DNA of 64,000 bases from Botrimarina mediterranea (GTDB taxonomy: Bacteria; Planctomycetota; Planctomycetia; Pirellulales; Lacipirellulaceae), in the NCBI RefSeq assembly GCF_007753265.1, contig NZ_CP036349.1, positions 496,001 to 560,000 on the forward strand, given 5' to 3'. Each line of letters starts with the position of its first letter. Position 1 is the first letter of the stretch. The notes beneath the pieces were generated by a model. It worked only from the letters and a program-made list of their open reading frames with translations, was not told the DNA's origin and did no database searches. The translations under genes were made by a program, and so were the position numbers. Of this stretch, positions 45,087 to 52,601 are shown in pieces.

Positions 45087-45206
45087 ACAAGAAGAGAGCC
45101 GGAAGCGTTTGCGCCAGGAGTTGTGTGCGATCAACGCTTTCAAGCATGTTGACCCACTTCAACTCCGGGTGCTATCGCTCCCGGCTCTCCAAGTTCTGCT
45201 TGTTCA
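45087..45206. other. Long rod-like hairpin between convergent genes
   Basis: Nearly the whole 138-bp gap folds on itself: ACAAG...GAGAGCCGG pairs with CCGGCTCTC...CTTGT, then AGCG/CGCT, GCGCC/GGTGC (one G-T), GGAGTTG/CAACTCC, GTG/CAC and TCAAC/GTTGA, separated by small internal loops, and capped by GCT-TTCA-AGC. It could be a bidirectional terminator, a palindromic repeat or a structured RNA. There is no U-tract of the usual kind. Confidence 0.6.
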
Positions 45207-45223
45207 ACCGTGAACGCCTGCGA

Positions 45224-45430
45224 TCACCAGGGCTTCAACTTCCACCCGAGGACGAAGCCCACGCCGAAGCACCACATCGCGGCGACGTCGGGATTCTGGC
45301 GCGCGTAAGTCGTGACGTACGTGACGAGGTCCGGCAAGGCTTCGCACGTCTCGTCTTGATTGACAACGTGGCTGCTTCTAGCTGCGTCAGAGGTTTGTTG
45401 CGGAATGGATTGCGTTGCGGCGTTGCCCAT
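45224..45430 (-). CDS. Small membrane protein with YqjD/ElaB-like tail (operon gene 6)
   Basis: 68 aa. A polar N-terminus (MGNAATQSIPQQTSDAARSS) leads into a short helix and the C-terminal pattern YARQNPDVAAMWCFGVGFVL plus GWKLKPW: a basic/polar turn with Pro, then a Gly-spaced hydrophobic helix ending in basic residues, as in the ElaB/YqjD/DUF883 tail anchors. Its ATG shares one base with the stop of the holin-like gene (TAATG). It is the last gene of the six-gene unit. Confidence 0.65.
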   Translation of the reverse strand: MGNAATQSIPQQTSDAARSSHVVNQDETCEALPDLVTYVTTYARQNPDVAAMWCFGVGFVLGWKLKPW

Positions 45431-45888
45431 TATTCAGCTCCGTTAGGATAGGGGTCACTGGAGGAAGCACTTGTGCGGACAGTGGAAGCGGGCTCGCCGG
45501 CGAGCGAACGCAGGTTGAGTTCTAAGTCACGGACCGGGCTGATGAGCGCTTTGGCCGAACGACGGGCGATGCGATAGCCGGCAATCATCGCGACGCTCAT
45601 CAGGACCATCGCGATGACCGCGACAATCGCCAGCGACGCGGCGAGCGGCAGCTCAGCGCTAGCGCTGAGTTGCAACGCGCCGGCGGCGAGCAACAGCGGA
45701 ACCGCCGCCATTAGCAGCACCCCGCCGGTTATCGTCAGCAGGACGGCCTTCTGTAGCGAGGCCGAACTGCGGCGGAACTCGACGGCGAACAGCCGGCATT
45801 GCAGCGCCCCAAGGTCCACCAGATGCGTCCACAGACGGCTCACGTCTTGCTGGAGCGAACTCGAATTCTCTGCTGGGTGACGTATCAT
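45430..45888 (-). CDS. YqjE-like / phage-holin-fold membrane protein (operon gene 5)
   Basis: 152 aa. An N-terminal amphipathic helical region (SLQQDVSRLWTHLVDLGALQ, CRLFAVEFRRSSASLQKAVL) precedes two long transmembrane helices (about 50-75, LLTITGGVLLMAAVPLLLAA, and 85-108, LAASLAIVAVIAMVLMSVAM). This matches the Phage_holin_3_6 / YqjE family; in E. coli yqjE follows yqjD. The start overlaps the previous stop codon (ATGA), and the stop overlaps the next start (TAATG). Confidence 0.75.
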   Translation of the reverse strand: MIRHPAENSSSLQQDVSRLWTHLVDLGALQCRLFAVEFRRSSASLQKAVLLTITGGVLLMAAVPLLLAAGALQLSASAELPLAASLAIVAVIAMVLMSVAMIAGYRIARRSAKALISPVRDLELNLRSLAGEPASTVRTSASSSDPYPNGAE

Positions 45889-46085
45889 CGTTTCACCAAT
45901 CGCCCGATGAGGAGTCCGACCGCCGCCGCGACGCCTAGGGTTACGAGGGGGCGCTCTTGCAAGTTGCTACGAACGAACTCCACCGCTTTCCCTTGAAGGG
46001 GATGCAGGCCGCCACTTGGTCCAGTGGACTCACGGGTTGGCCGGGTTTCAGAAGAAGCGGGGCTCGTCGGGATCACGGGGCTCAT
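45885..46085 (-). CDS. Small YqjD/ElaB-like tail-anchored protein (operon gene 4)
   Basis: 66 aa. A Ser/Thr/Pro-rich N-terminus is followed by LHPLQGKAVEFVRSNLQERP, VTLGVAAAVGLLIGRLVKR: the (R/N)xRP-hydrophobic-GxxxGxxxGR pattern of DUF883/YqjD C-terminal anchors. The ATG lies 38 bases inside the preceding gene; no in-frame ATG lies downstream, so the overlap appears real. It ends with an ATGA overlap into the holin-like gene. Confidence 0.65.
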   Translation of the reverse strand: MSPVIPTSPASSETRPTRESTGPSGGLHPLQGKAVEFVRSNLQERPLVTLGVAAAVGLLIGRLVKR

Positions 46086-46599
46086 AAAGGGAAGTATCTG
46101 GTTGAAGCCGTCCGGCCCTTTGATCAGGGGCCCGGCCGTTTGATTTCTGGTCGTTTGATTTCTGTTGATTGAGTAACGCCGACTCGATCCTTGCCGCGGC
46201 GTGGCTCAAGAGAGCCCGACCCGCGAAGGCGCCGACTGCCAGCATCACGCTCGACATGAGGCCAGCCGACTGAGCGTCGGGCTGGTCCACCTTCAGTTGT
46301 ATATTCTCATTCTTCGCGAGCTTCCTGACCTGACGGTCGCTGAGTTGGACGACACGCTTGGCGGTGGGGGCGAGCAGGAAGCCCGCCGCCGCCGCCAAGC
46401 CAACCGAAAGAAAGGGATGCGATTGCACATGCGATTTCCAATCCACGAGACGATGAGCGTCTTCACTGGTAGCCTGCGCGTCGCGATGGATCTCCCGACG
46501 GAGCTCCTTCATCGCTTGCCGAATCTGATCCGGGTCGTGACGTCCATTCGTCAGCGGCGCCTCGGGCGGCAGCCGTGAAGGTCGGTGCGAGCCATCCAT
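46048..46599 (-). CDS. Membrane protein with YqjD/ElaB-like segment (operon gene 3)
   Basis: 183 aa. A helical, charged N-terminal part (QIRQAMKELRREIHRDAQAT) leads to WKSHVQSHPFLSVGLAAAAG and FLLAP, an ElaB/YqjD-like Pro-plus-glycine-zipper membrane segment. A second hydrophobic stretch follows (SSVMLAVGAFAGRALLSHAA, about 114-133), and the tail is polar with two QKSN repeats. Its ATG overlaps the stop codon of the upstream gene (TGATG). Confidence 0.7.
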   Translation of the reverse strand: MDGSHRPSRLPPEAPLTNGRHDPDQIRQAMKELRREIHRDAQATSEDAHRLVDWKSHVQSHPFLSVGLAAAAGFLLAPTAKRVVQLSDRQVRKLAKNENIQLKVDQPDAQSAGLMSSVMLAVGAFAGRALLSHAAARIESALLNQQKSNDQKSNGRAPDQRAGRLQPDTSLYEPRDPDEPRFF

Positions 46600-46886
46600 C
46601 AATGGCCTCCAAACTGGGTTTGCAAGGCGCTGTAACCCGACTTGGCCGCCTCCTCCATCGAGTTGAGGAACTGGGAGCCGAGCCGCGTGGCGAGGTTGCC
46701 CGTCTCTCGGCGGTGTTTGGTGTAGCCGCTCTCATGCCGGCTCATGGCGGTACCGACCAAAAGGCCCGTCGCCAGACCTGCCGCCAAGCCAACACAGACG
46801 CTGGCCAGCGGCGCCTCTTCGATCCACTCCTGCGCGGTGTTTGCACAGGCGGTGTACGTGTCGCACGCTTCTTTCTGAGCGTCCAT
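46599..46886 (-). CDS. Small glycine-zipper membrane protein (operon gene 2)
   Basis: 95 aa with an excellent ribosome site (AGGAG, eight bases before ATG). MDAQKEACDTYTACANTAQE is followed by a single transmembrane helix with Gly every four residues (CVGLAAGLATGLLVGTAMSR, about 31-50), then an amphipathic C-terminal helix (LGSQFLNSMEEAAKSGYSAL). It contains four Cys in total, three in the first 31 residues. It resembles DUF883-type proteins in reverse order. It begins 46 bp downstream of the CsbD-like gene and is coupled to gene 3. Confidence 0.7.
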   Translation of the reverse strand: MDAQKEACDTYTACANTAQEWIEEAPLASVCVGLAAGLATGLLVGTAMSRHESGYTKHRRETGNLATRLGSQFLNSMEEAAKSGYSALQTQFGGH

Positions 46887-46932
46887 CGTTCTAGCTCCTA
46901 GGAGAATTTGAGCAGGGGGCGACGCGGTTCAC

Positions 46933-47352
46933 TCAGCGCGATCGCGTCGTCAGCGCGACGATGACGCCCGCAATGAGGCCGGCGCCGAAGGCAATCGCGA
47001 CCGACTCGGCGGGGCGACGGCGGACCATCCGCACCGCTTCGGTCTGACCGGCGGCGATGTTGTCGCGGACCCGTTCGACGCCGTCGCTGGCGGCGTGGCC
47101 GATCGACTCGGCGTACTGCGACGCGGTCTGCCTAGCGCGATCGAACATCGGCCCGGCTTGGTCGTTCATCTCTTTCACCCAGTTCTGGACGGACTCTTTG
47201 GCCTCGCCCGTCTTGCGCTGCAGCAAGCCGATGAACTGGTCGGTCGAGCCTTCGAACTGCAGCAGTTCGTCTTCGGAGAGCTGGCCCCACTTCTTCTTGG
47301 CTTCGCCTTTAAGTTGGTTCCAACCGCCTTGAATTTCTTGCTCGGTGACCAT
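46933..47352 (-). CDS. CsbD-like protein fused to a YqjD/ElaB-like membrane tail (operon gene 1)
   Basis: 139 aa. Residues 1-60 match the CsbD family of general-stress proteins (IQGGWNQLKGEAKKKWGQLS, followed by DELLQFEGSTDQFIGLLQRK). The middle is a charged helix (VQNWVKEMNDQAGPMFDRAR). The end VRMVRRRPAESVAIAFGAGL plus IAGVIVALTTRSR is the YqjD/ElaB-type tail: basic residues, a Pro and a Gly-spaced membrane helix. CsbD proteins are normally soluble and ~60-70 aa; this one would be held at the inner membrane. It is the first gene of the unit. Confidence 0.8.
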   Translation of the reverse strand: MVTEQEIQGGWNQLKGEAKKKWGQLSEDELLQFEGSTDQFIGLLQRKTGEAKESVQNWVKEMNDQAGPMFDRARQTASQYAESIGHAASDGVERVRDNIAAGQTEAVRMVRRRPAESVAIAFGAGLIAGVIVALTTRSR

Positions 47353-47803
47353 GATCCTTGCATCCCCAATGAATTGTGAGTCTTAATCGACGATCGGTGA
47401 GCGACGCGCTTCTGGACGAGAGGGCGTTCGCTTCGACGCAACCCACCTGGGGCAACTGCCGCGCCAATCGATAAACCCGCAGAAACCGAGGGCGACCTTT
47501 GGCTCACAGCGTCAGCGCTGAACGCGCATCGCTCGCACTGGTCGCCGTCGAGCCAGCGTTAGCGCGGGCGCCAGCGACGGCCTCGCGGAGCTAAAGAGAA
47601 CCATTAAGAAGCAAAGAGCTCGACCGAAGTCGGTCACTCCAGTATTCGGACAGGCGTGATTCCGCGAGTCTTCCCTACCAGACTAACTTGCCCTTTCCGC
47701 CAGGGTGATCCCGTTCTCGCAGCGGTGGGTACGCGACTTGCTGATGGCGGAGCGTCCAGCTTGTTCGCTGGCGTTGCACTTCGCCATCGGGAGATTCTGG
47801 ATC
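47353..47803. other. Intergenic region between divergent CsbD-like and AI-2E-type genes
   Basis: 451 bp with no gene. It should contain the promoter of the six-gene membrane-protein unit (left end) and of the permease (right end). I see short imperfect palindromes (AGCGTCAGCGCT, 47510-47521) but no convincing operator, and no copy of the dispersed repeats found elsewhere. Confidence 0.4.
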
Positions 47804-48943
47804 ATGACCGTAAGCCCCTCTGTCGCCCCCGCCGCGGAGCGTCTTGCGGACCTGACGCGGATCGACGGCGTCTCGGCGAGCCTGTCGGAAAAGGCGATGA
47901 CACGCTCCTACACAGTAATGGTGTGCCTTGTGGTGTTGACAGCTTTGGCGGTGCTGACGGCGATGTACTTCGCCCGTCCGGTGCTGCTGCCACTGACGAT
48001 GGCCGTGGTGCTGAGCCTCGTGATGCGGCCGGCGGTGACGGCGCTGCGGAGCTACGGCGTGCCGAACGTGGTCGGCGCGTCGGTGCTGTTCGCCCTGCTG
48101 CTCGGCGCCGGCGTTGTGGCGGTGACGACGCTCCGCGCCCCTGCGCAAGCCGTGCTCGCCCAAGTGCCGATGACGCTCGACTCGGTCACCGACCGGTTGC
48201 AGGGCTACCTCAAGCCGCTGAAAGACTTGCAAAGCGCCGGCGTCGAGATGGACGAGATCACCAAGTCGCCCGGCGAGCGTGATCCTCTTCCCGTGCGTCT
48301 AGAACAGCCCGCCCTAAGCGGCGAGATGCTCAACACTACCGGCGAGTACGTCGCGGGCGTCACGATCACGCTCGCGCTGTGGTACTTCCTCCTAGTGTCG
48401 GGCGATCGCTTCCTTGAGAAGACGGTCACGCTTGCGCCGACCTTCCGCGGCAAACGCGAAGTCGTCGCCACCGTGCGCGAGATCGAGGCCCGGATCGGCC
48501 GCTACCTCGGTGCGATCACTCTAGTGAACGCCGGCCTCGGCGTGGCGATCGGCCTCGGCCTGTGGGTGATCGACTTCCCCAACCCCCTGCTCTGGGGCGT
48601 CATCGCCGCGCTGCTGAACTACTTGCCATTCGCCGGACTCGCGATCGGCACAGCGCTGATGGCGGTCACGGGGATCGCGACGTTTGAGAGCCTGCCGCAC
48701 GCTCTCTTGGCGCCCCTGATCTACCTGGTGGCGAACGCCATCGAAGCGAACCTGGTGACCCCGATGCTGCTGGGCCGTTCGATCGACCTCAACCCCGTCG
48801 TGATCCTGCTGGCCGCGCTGTTGGGCGGCTGGCTGTGGGGCGTGGTGGGCATGTTCCTCGCCGTCCCTCTGCTGATCATCGCCCGGGTAATCTGCGAGAG
48901 CGTCGAGTCGTTGCACCCCGTGGCGGTCTACTTGGCAAGATAG
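47804..48943 (+). CDS. AI-2E / PerM-family permease
   Basis: 379 aa from the ATG of MTVSPSVAPAAERLADL with GGGAGA upstream. About eight transmembrane segments lie in the family arrangement: two N-terminal (TVMVCLVVLTALAVLTAMYF, VLLPLTMAVVLSLVMRPAV), a long amphipathic region (about 115-200), then a C-terminal bundle with LWGVIAALLNYLPFAGLAIG, the hallmark L.x(G/A)x.NxIPxVGP.IG-like block, and NAIEANLVTPMLLGRSIDLN plus PVVILLAALLGGWLWGVVGM. Family members export autoinducer-2 or act as Na+/H+ antiporters; many have unknown substrates. It is divergent from the stress-type small-protein unit. Confidence 0.87.
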   Translation: MTVSPSVAPAAERLADLTRIDGVSASLSEKAMTRSYTVMVCLVVLTALAVLTAMYFARPVLLPLTMAVVLSLVMRPAVTALRSYGVPNVVGASVLFALLLGAGVVAVTTLRAPAQAVLAQVPMTLDSVTDRLQGYLKPLKDLQSAGVEMDEITKSPGERDPLPVRLEQPALSGEMLNTTGEYVAGVTITLALWYFLLVSGDRFLEKTVTLAPTFRGKREVVATVREIEARIGRYLGAITLVNAGLGVAIGLGLWVIDFPNPLLWGVIAALLNYLPFAGLAIGTALMAVTGIATFESLPHALLAPLIYLVANAIEANLVTPMLLGRSIDLNPVVILLAALLGGWLWGVVGMFLAVPLLIIARVICESVESLHPVAVYLAR

Positions 48944-48956
48944 CAGTAAAGACACT

Positions 48957-48985
48957 GCCTACCGAGTGACGTCGCCGGCTCGCCG
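48957..48985 (-). repeat. Copy of the GCGAGCCGGCGACGT repeat
   Basis: GTCGCCGGCTCGCC (48971-48984), preceded by CCGAGTGAC, is the reverse complement of the repeat core at 4851 and 61941. It lies between the permease and the anti-sigma gene. Confidence 0.5.
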
Positions 48986-49005
48986 ACTTTAGTCAGGGCT
49001 GCGTC

Positions 49006-49956
49006 TTACGGCGCTGGCTTTAGCTGAATCCGCAGGATCACAAAGCGTCGCTGCGTGGCGCCGGGGTGCTGTTGCTGACGGAGTTGCTGTTGCTGGAGCA
49101 GCGCCGCGATCTGCTCGGGCGTGAGCTTCACCCGCAGCGGCACGGCGCGGACGTTCGGCGCCGGCTGGGGGACGGCTTGCGGCACGGTCTTGGGCTTGGC
49201 GGTTTGGCCGGATGCCGACTGGTTTGGAGCGACCGTCACGAGAGAGCCCTCCTCGCCATCGTCCAGTTCGCTGAGGAGGCGGTCGAGTTCGGCCTGTTCG
49301 CCTTCGACGTAAACGAGTTGATCCTCGGCGTCGGCGTTATTGGCGGGCTCGCTGACGGCCATCAGTGCGCCGGGGAGCTGCGTACGCTGCGGCTGCTGGA
49401 ACGCCAGCCGCTGACGCAGTTGCCGCAATCGCTCGGGCGTCGCTTGATAGTTGACCACCTGCATGCCGGGCGACGCTTGCTTCATCGCGTTGAGGTACGA
49501 GGCGAGCTGCTGCGAGCGAACCGCGGCGTTCTGCTGGGCGATCTGCGCGCGGCCCTGCGGCGCCTCAGGACGCCCGAAGAAACCGATCATCACCGCCGCC
49601 GCCGCCGCCACGACGGCCCACACCCAGCCGCGCGAGCCCTTGCCGAGCGGCAGGCCGTAGTAACTCTCCGGCTCGGCGAGGTCCTCGTCGTTATTAGCTT
49701 GACCCGTCGCCTGACGACGCAGCGCCTCCGCCACGACGCTCGACGAAAGGTCGCGGGTGAACGTCGGCGCCGGCGCCGCATGGCAGAGCTGACCCAGCGA
49801 ACGCAAATCGTCGGCGAACCGCCGCGCAGCGGGGTCGCTCGCCAGCAGCCGCTCGACGTCGGCCGCCTCACGCTGCGAGAGCTCGCCGTCGAGGTAGGCG
49901 CTGATCCGTTCGCCCAGCTCTTCGGGGAGTGTCGTGCTATTGGGAGGGGTGCTCAT
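49006..49956 (-). CDS. Membrane anti-sigma factor-like protein
   Basis: 316 aa. The N-terminus ELGERISAYLDGELSQREAA followed by DVERLLASDPAARRFADDLR resembles the anti-sigma (ASD/RseA-like) helical domain, without the HxxxCxxC zinc motif. A single transmembrane helix (WVWAVVAAAAAVMIGFFG, about 110-127) follows. The periplasmic part is Gln/Pro-rich, with QQQQLRQQQHPGATQRR near the end. It lies 157 bp downstream of an ECF-type sigma gene on the same strand, so the two very likely form a sigma/anti-sigma pair. The signal sensed is unknown. Confidence 0.75.
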   Translation of the reverse strand: MSTPPNSTTLPEELGERISAYLDGELSQREAADVERLLASDPAARRFADDLRSLGQLCHAAPAPTFTRDLSSSVVAEALRRQATGQANNDEDLAEPESYYGLPLGKGSRGWVWAVVAAAAAVMIGFFGRPEAPQGRAQIAQQNAAVRSQQLASYLNAMKQASPGMQVVNYQATPERLRQLRQRLAFQQPQRTQLPGALMAVSEPANNADAEDQLVYVEGEQAELDRLLSELDDGEEGSLVTVAPNQSASGQTAKPKTVPQAVPQPAPNVRAVPLRVKLTPEQIAALLQQQQLRQQQHPGATQRRFVILRIQLKPAP

Positions 49957-50113
49957 CGGTCGCTTCCCGATCGGGTTCCATGAGAGTTGCTAATCCGTGC
50001 CACGAATCGCTCGTGGCGAGCTCTCTTTGTTCCTAGGGCATTGGTCGCAGTTGGTTGAAAATTGGTTCCCGCCGCTAGCCGCCGGTGAATCACGTTGTCG
50101 CTGTCTCGCTCAT

Positions 50114-50848
50114 TCAATCCTCGCCCAGCAGCGACGCGAGGCGATCGCGCAACTGCGCTCGTGCTCGGAACAGCCGGCTCCTGACGGTGCCGATGGGGGC
50201 GCCGATCACTTCGGCGATCTGCTGGTAGTCCATGTCCTCGAACTCACGGAGGACAATCACCTGGCGGTGGTCCTCTTCGAGCTCGGCGATCGCGGCGTGC
50301 AGCAGCTCGGCGCGCTCGACTTGGACGGCCGGTTCGGTCGGGCCATCGGCTTCGGCGACGGGCTCAACGCCGCCCGACTCTTGCACCACGTTCAACGACA
50401 CCCGCGGTCGCCGTTTGCGGCTCTTGCTGATCGCTTGGTTGAACGCGATGCGGTAGATCCAGGTGTAGAACCGGCTGGAGCGTTGGAAGCTCGACAGCTT
50501 GAGGTACGCCTGGACGAAGGCCTCTTGGGCGACGTCTTCGGCCTCTTCGGCCGAGCCCGTCAGCCGCAGCAGCGAGCCCCGCAACCGGTCTTGGTAGCGA
50601 GCGACCAGCTCGCCGTAAGCGGAAGACTGGCCCGAGAGCGTCCGGTCGATGAGGCGGTCGTCGATCACCTGCTCGGCGTCGAGCGGCTTCGCGACGTCTT
50701 GGTCGGACGTCGCACCCTCCCCGATGGCGCCGGCGAAGGCCGCGCCGAGGGCGTGCGACAGGGGGATCGATACGCTCGACAAGCCGTCGTTCTCGCGGTC
50801 GGAATCGTCGTCCTTGGGCGATTCGTCGGAAGGGGGTGGATCGGTCAC
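50114..50848 (-). CDS. ECF-type RNA polymerase sigma factor
   Basis: About 244 aa from a GTG (VTDPPPSDE) with GGAG just upstream; the frame stays open to 51034, but that portion reads a palindromic repeat and has no ATG except inside it. Region 2: YGELVARYQDRLRGSLLRLT, EDVAQEAFVQAYLKLSSFQR and FYTWIYRIAFNQAISKSRKR. Region 4: AIAELEEDHRQVIVLREFED, MDYQQIAEVIGAPIGTVRSR. An acidic N-terminal extension (about 60 residues) is unusual for this group. The anti-sigma-like gene follows; no target promoter is recognised. Confidence 0.85.
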   Translation of the reverse strand: MTDPPPSDESPKDDDSDRENDGLSSVSIPLSHALGAAFAGAIGEGATSDQDVAKPLDAEQVIDDRLIDRTLSGQSSAYGELVARYQDRLRGSLLRLTGSAEEAEDVAQEAFVQAYLKLSSFQRSSRFYTWIYRIAFNQAISKSRKRRPRVSLNVVQESGGVEPVAEADGPTEPAVQVERAELLHAAIAELEEDHRQVIVLREFEDMDYQQIAEVIGAPIGTVRSRLFRARAQLRDRLASLLGED

Positions 50849-51179
50849 GACGCTCCGCACAGCGAAGGAGAGAGCGGCGTCGTCAGCTGGGACGCCCCCC
50901 ACGGGGGACAAGTTCCCAATGCCCGCCGCCGCAGGTTGAGACAGCGAGTAAAGCGAGACGCCGCAGTGGTTTACGGCAGCCGAATCGTTGAGTTTGGAAG
51001 GTCTACTGCCAATTTGGAACCGCCAAGACGCCAAGAGCGCCTAGGGTCGCCAGGGGGCATTAGACAGGATGAACAGGATTGGCGGGATGCTGTCGCTCAT
51101 CCCGTTGATCCTGTAAATCCTGTCTAATTGATGGTTCTTGGCGATCCTTGGCGCTCTTGGCGACTTGGCGGTTCCTGCA
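50849..51179. other. Intergenic region between divergent sigma and bioF genes
   Basis: 331 bp, or less if the sigma factor starts further upstream. The right-hand half is the nested palindrome; the left half is open in the sigma-factor frame and may belong to it. No promoter is recognised. Confidence 0.4.
51016..51175. repeat. Nested double palindrome upstream of bioF
   Basis: Outer arms GGAACCGCCAAGACGCCAAG... (51016-51054) and ...CTTGGCGACTTGGCGGTTCC (51137-51175) agree at about 35 of 39 positions. Between them lies a second palindrome, GACAGGATGAACAGGATTGG (51063-51082) mirrored at 51099-51124 (ATCCTGTAAATCCTGTC end). Two different repeat families are thus stacked, one inserted in the other. 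Confidence 0.8.
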
Positions 51180-52340
51180 ATGAGCTCACTGGACTGGTTG
51201 TCGGAAGCCCTCGACGGGCTCACCCAGGAGGGGCTGCGCCGGGAGCGGCGGGTTGGATCGGGGCTGCCGGCGGGGGCGATCGACTTTGGGTCGAACGACT
51301 ACCTGGGCATCGCCGGGGACCCGCGGCTCGCGCTGGCGGCTGCTGAGGCGTCCAAAAAGGGCCCTTGGGGGGCCGGGGCGAGTCCGGTGGTCTCGGGACG
51401 CAGTTCGCTCCACGACGAGCTAGAAAGGCGTCTGGCGGCCTTTGAAAGGGCCGAGGCTGCCATCGTCTTCCCCAGCGGATTCGCAGCCAACGCCGGCGTT
51501 GTGCCCGCCCTCGTCGATGAGGGGGACGTGGTCTACGCCGACGCTAAAAACCACGCTAGCCTGATTGATGGCTGCAGGCTAACGCGGGCCGAGCGGCGGG
51601 TTTACCCGCACAACGACGTCGCTGTGCTGGAAATGATGCTGAAGCGGGATTCGGGCCAATCCCGCCGCCGGCTGATCGTGACCGACGGCCTGTTCAGCAT
51701 GGACGGTGACTTCGCCCCGTTGGCGGAGTTAGGCGAGCTAGCCGAGCGGCACGACGCGATGCTCCTGGTGGACGAGGCCCACGCCACGGGCGTCTGGGGC
51801 CCCCACGGGAGGGGTTCGATCGAGCACGCCGCCGTTCAATCGCCGCGGCTGCCGGGGCAGGTAGCGGTCCACGTGGGGACGCTCAGCAAGGCCCTCGGCT
51901 CGGCAGGCGGCTTTGTTAGCGGCAGCGGCGCGCTGATTGACTGGCTTTACAACCGGGCCCGGCCCTACGTGTTTTCCACCGCGAGCCCCCCGGCCGTCGC
52001 GGCAGCGTCGATCGCGGCCCTCGAGATCGTCCAGGCCGAGCCAGAACGCCGCGAAGCGGTCCACCGCAACGCCGCATTGCTCCGCGAGCTGCTGCACGCC
52101 GCCGGCTGGAGCACCGGCGCCTCGGTGAGTCAGATCGTGCCGATCCACGCCGGTGAAGCAGAGGTCGCCCTTGCGCTCTCTTCCCAACTCGCCGAGCGGG
52201 GCTTCTACGTCCCCGCGATCCGGCCCCCATCGGTCCCAGTGGGCGAGTCGCTGCTGCGGGTGTCGGTGTCGGCTCGACATTCGGCGGAGGACCTGCGGCG
52301 GTTGGTCGAAGCCCTTGGTTCGCCCCGGAAAACGGAGTAA
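51180..52340 (+). CDS. bioF: 8-amino-7-oxononanoate synthase (alpha-oxoamine synthase)
   Basis: 386 aa from the ATG of MSSLDWLSEALDGLTQEGLR. BioF is the PLP enzyme that condenses pimeloyl-thioester with alanine in biotin synthesis. Family signatures: FGSNDYLGIAGDPRLALAAA, WGAGASPVVSGRSSLHDELE, VFPSGFAANAGVVPALVDEG, DEAHATGVWGPHGRGSIEH, and the PLP lysine in HVGTLSKALGSAGGFVSGS. Length is that of BioF, but close relatives (Kbl, HemA, SptA-like) share these motifs, and no other bio gene is in the window. The first bases follow the nested palindrome directly, so the start is close to a repeat. Confidence 0.88.
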   Translation: MSSLDWLSEALDGLTQEGLRRERRVGSGLPAGAIDFGSNDYLGIAGDPRLALAAAEASKKGPWGAGASPVVSGRSSLHDELERRLAAFERAEAAIVFPSGFAANAGVVPALVDEGDVVYADAKNHASLIDGCRLTRAERRVYPHNDVAVLEMMLKRDSGQSRRRLIVTDGLFSMDGDFAPLAELGELAERHDAMLLVDEAHATGVWGPHGRGSIEHAAVQSPRLPGQVAVHVGTLSKALGSAGGFVSGSGALIDWLYNRARPYVFSTASPPAVAAASIAALEIVQAEPERREAVHRNAALLRELLHAAGWSTGASVSQIVPIHAGEAEVALALSSQLAERGFYVPAIRPPSVPVGESLLRVSVSARHSAEDLRRLVEALGSPRKTE

Positions 52341-52601
52341 TCGTTCCGACCCGATTCAGGACCGGTGCGCCAGAACCAGGGGCAAAGCCCCTCGGTAGAG
52401 GCAAGTACTTGCCGCGGGGGGACTTACGTTCTTTAACGCCCTGCTGGCGATTCGTTGACCGGCAAGGCCGGCGTGTTTACGATCGGTCTTGGTTCACTGT
52501 CTTTCCCAAAACCCGCAGACGGCCTTTCCGCCGGGCTGTGGCTGACGTGGGCTAGTGGTCCGTTGCGACCCTAAGCCCCACCCGGAACGGAACGCCCCGC
52601 C

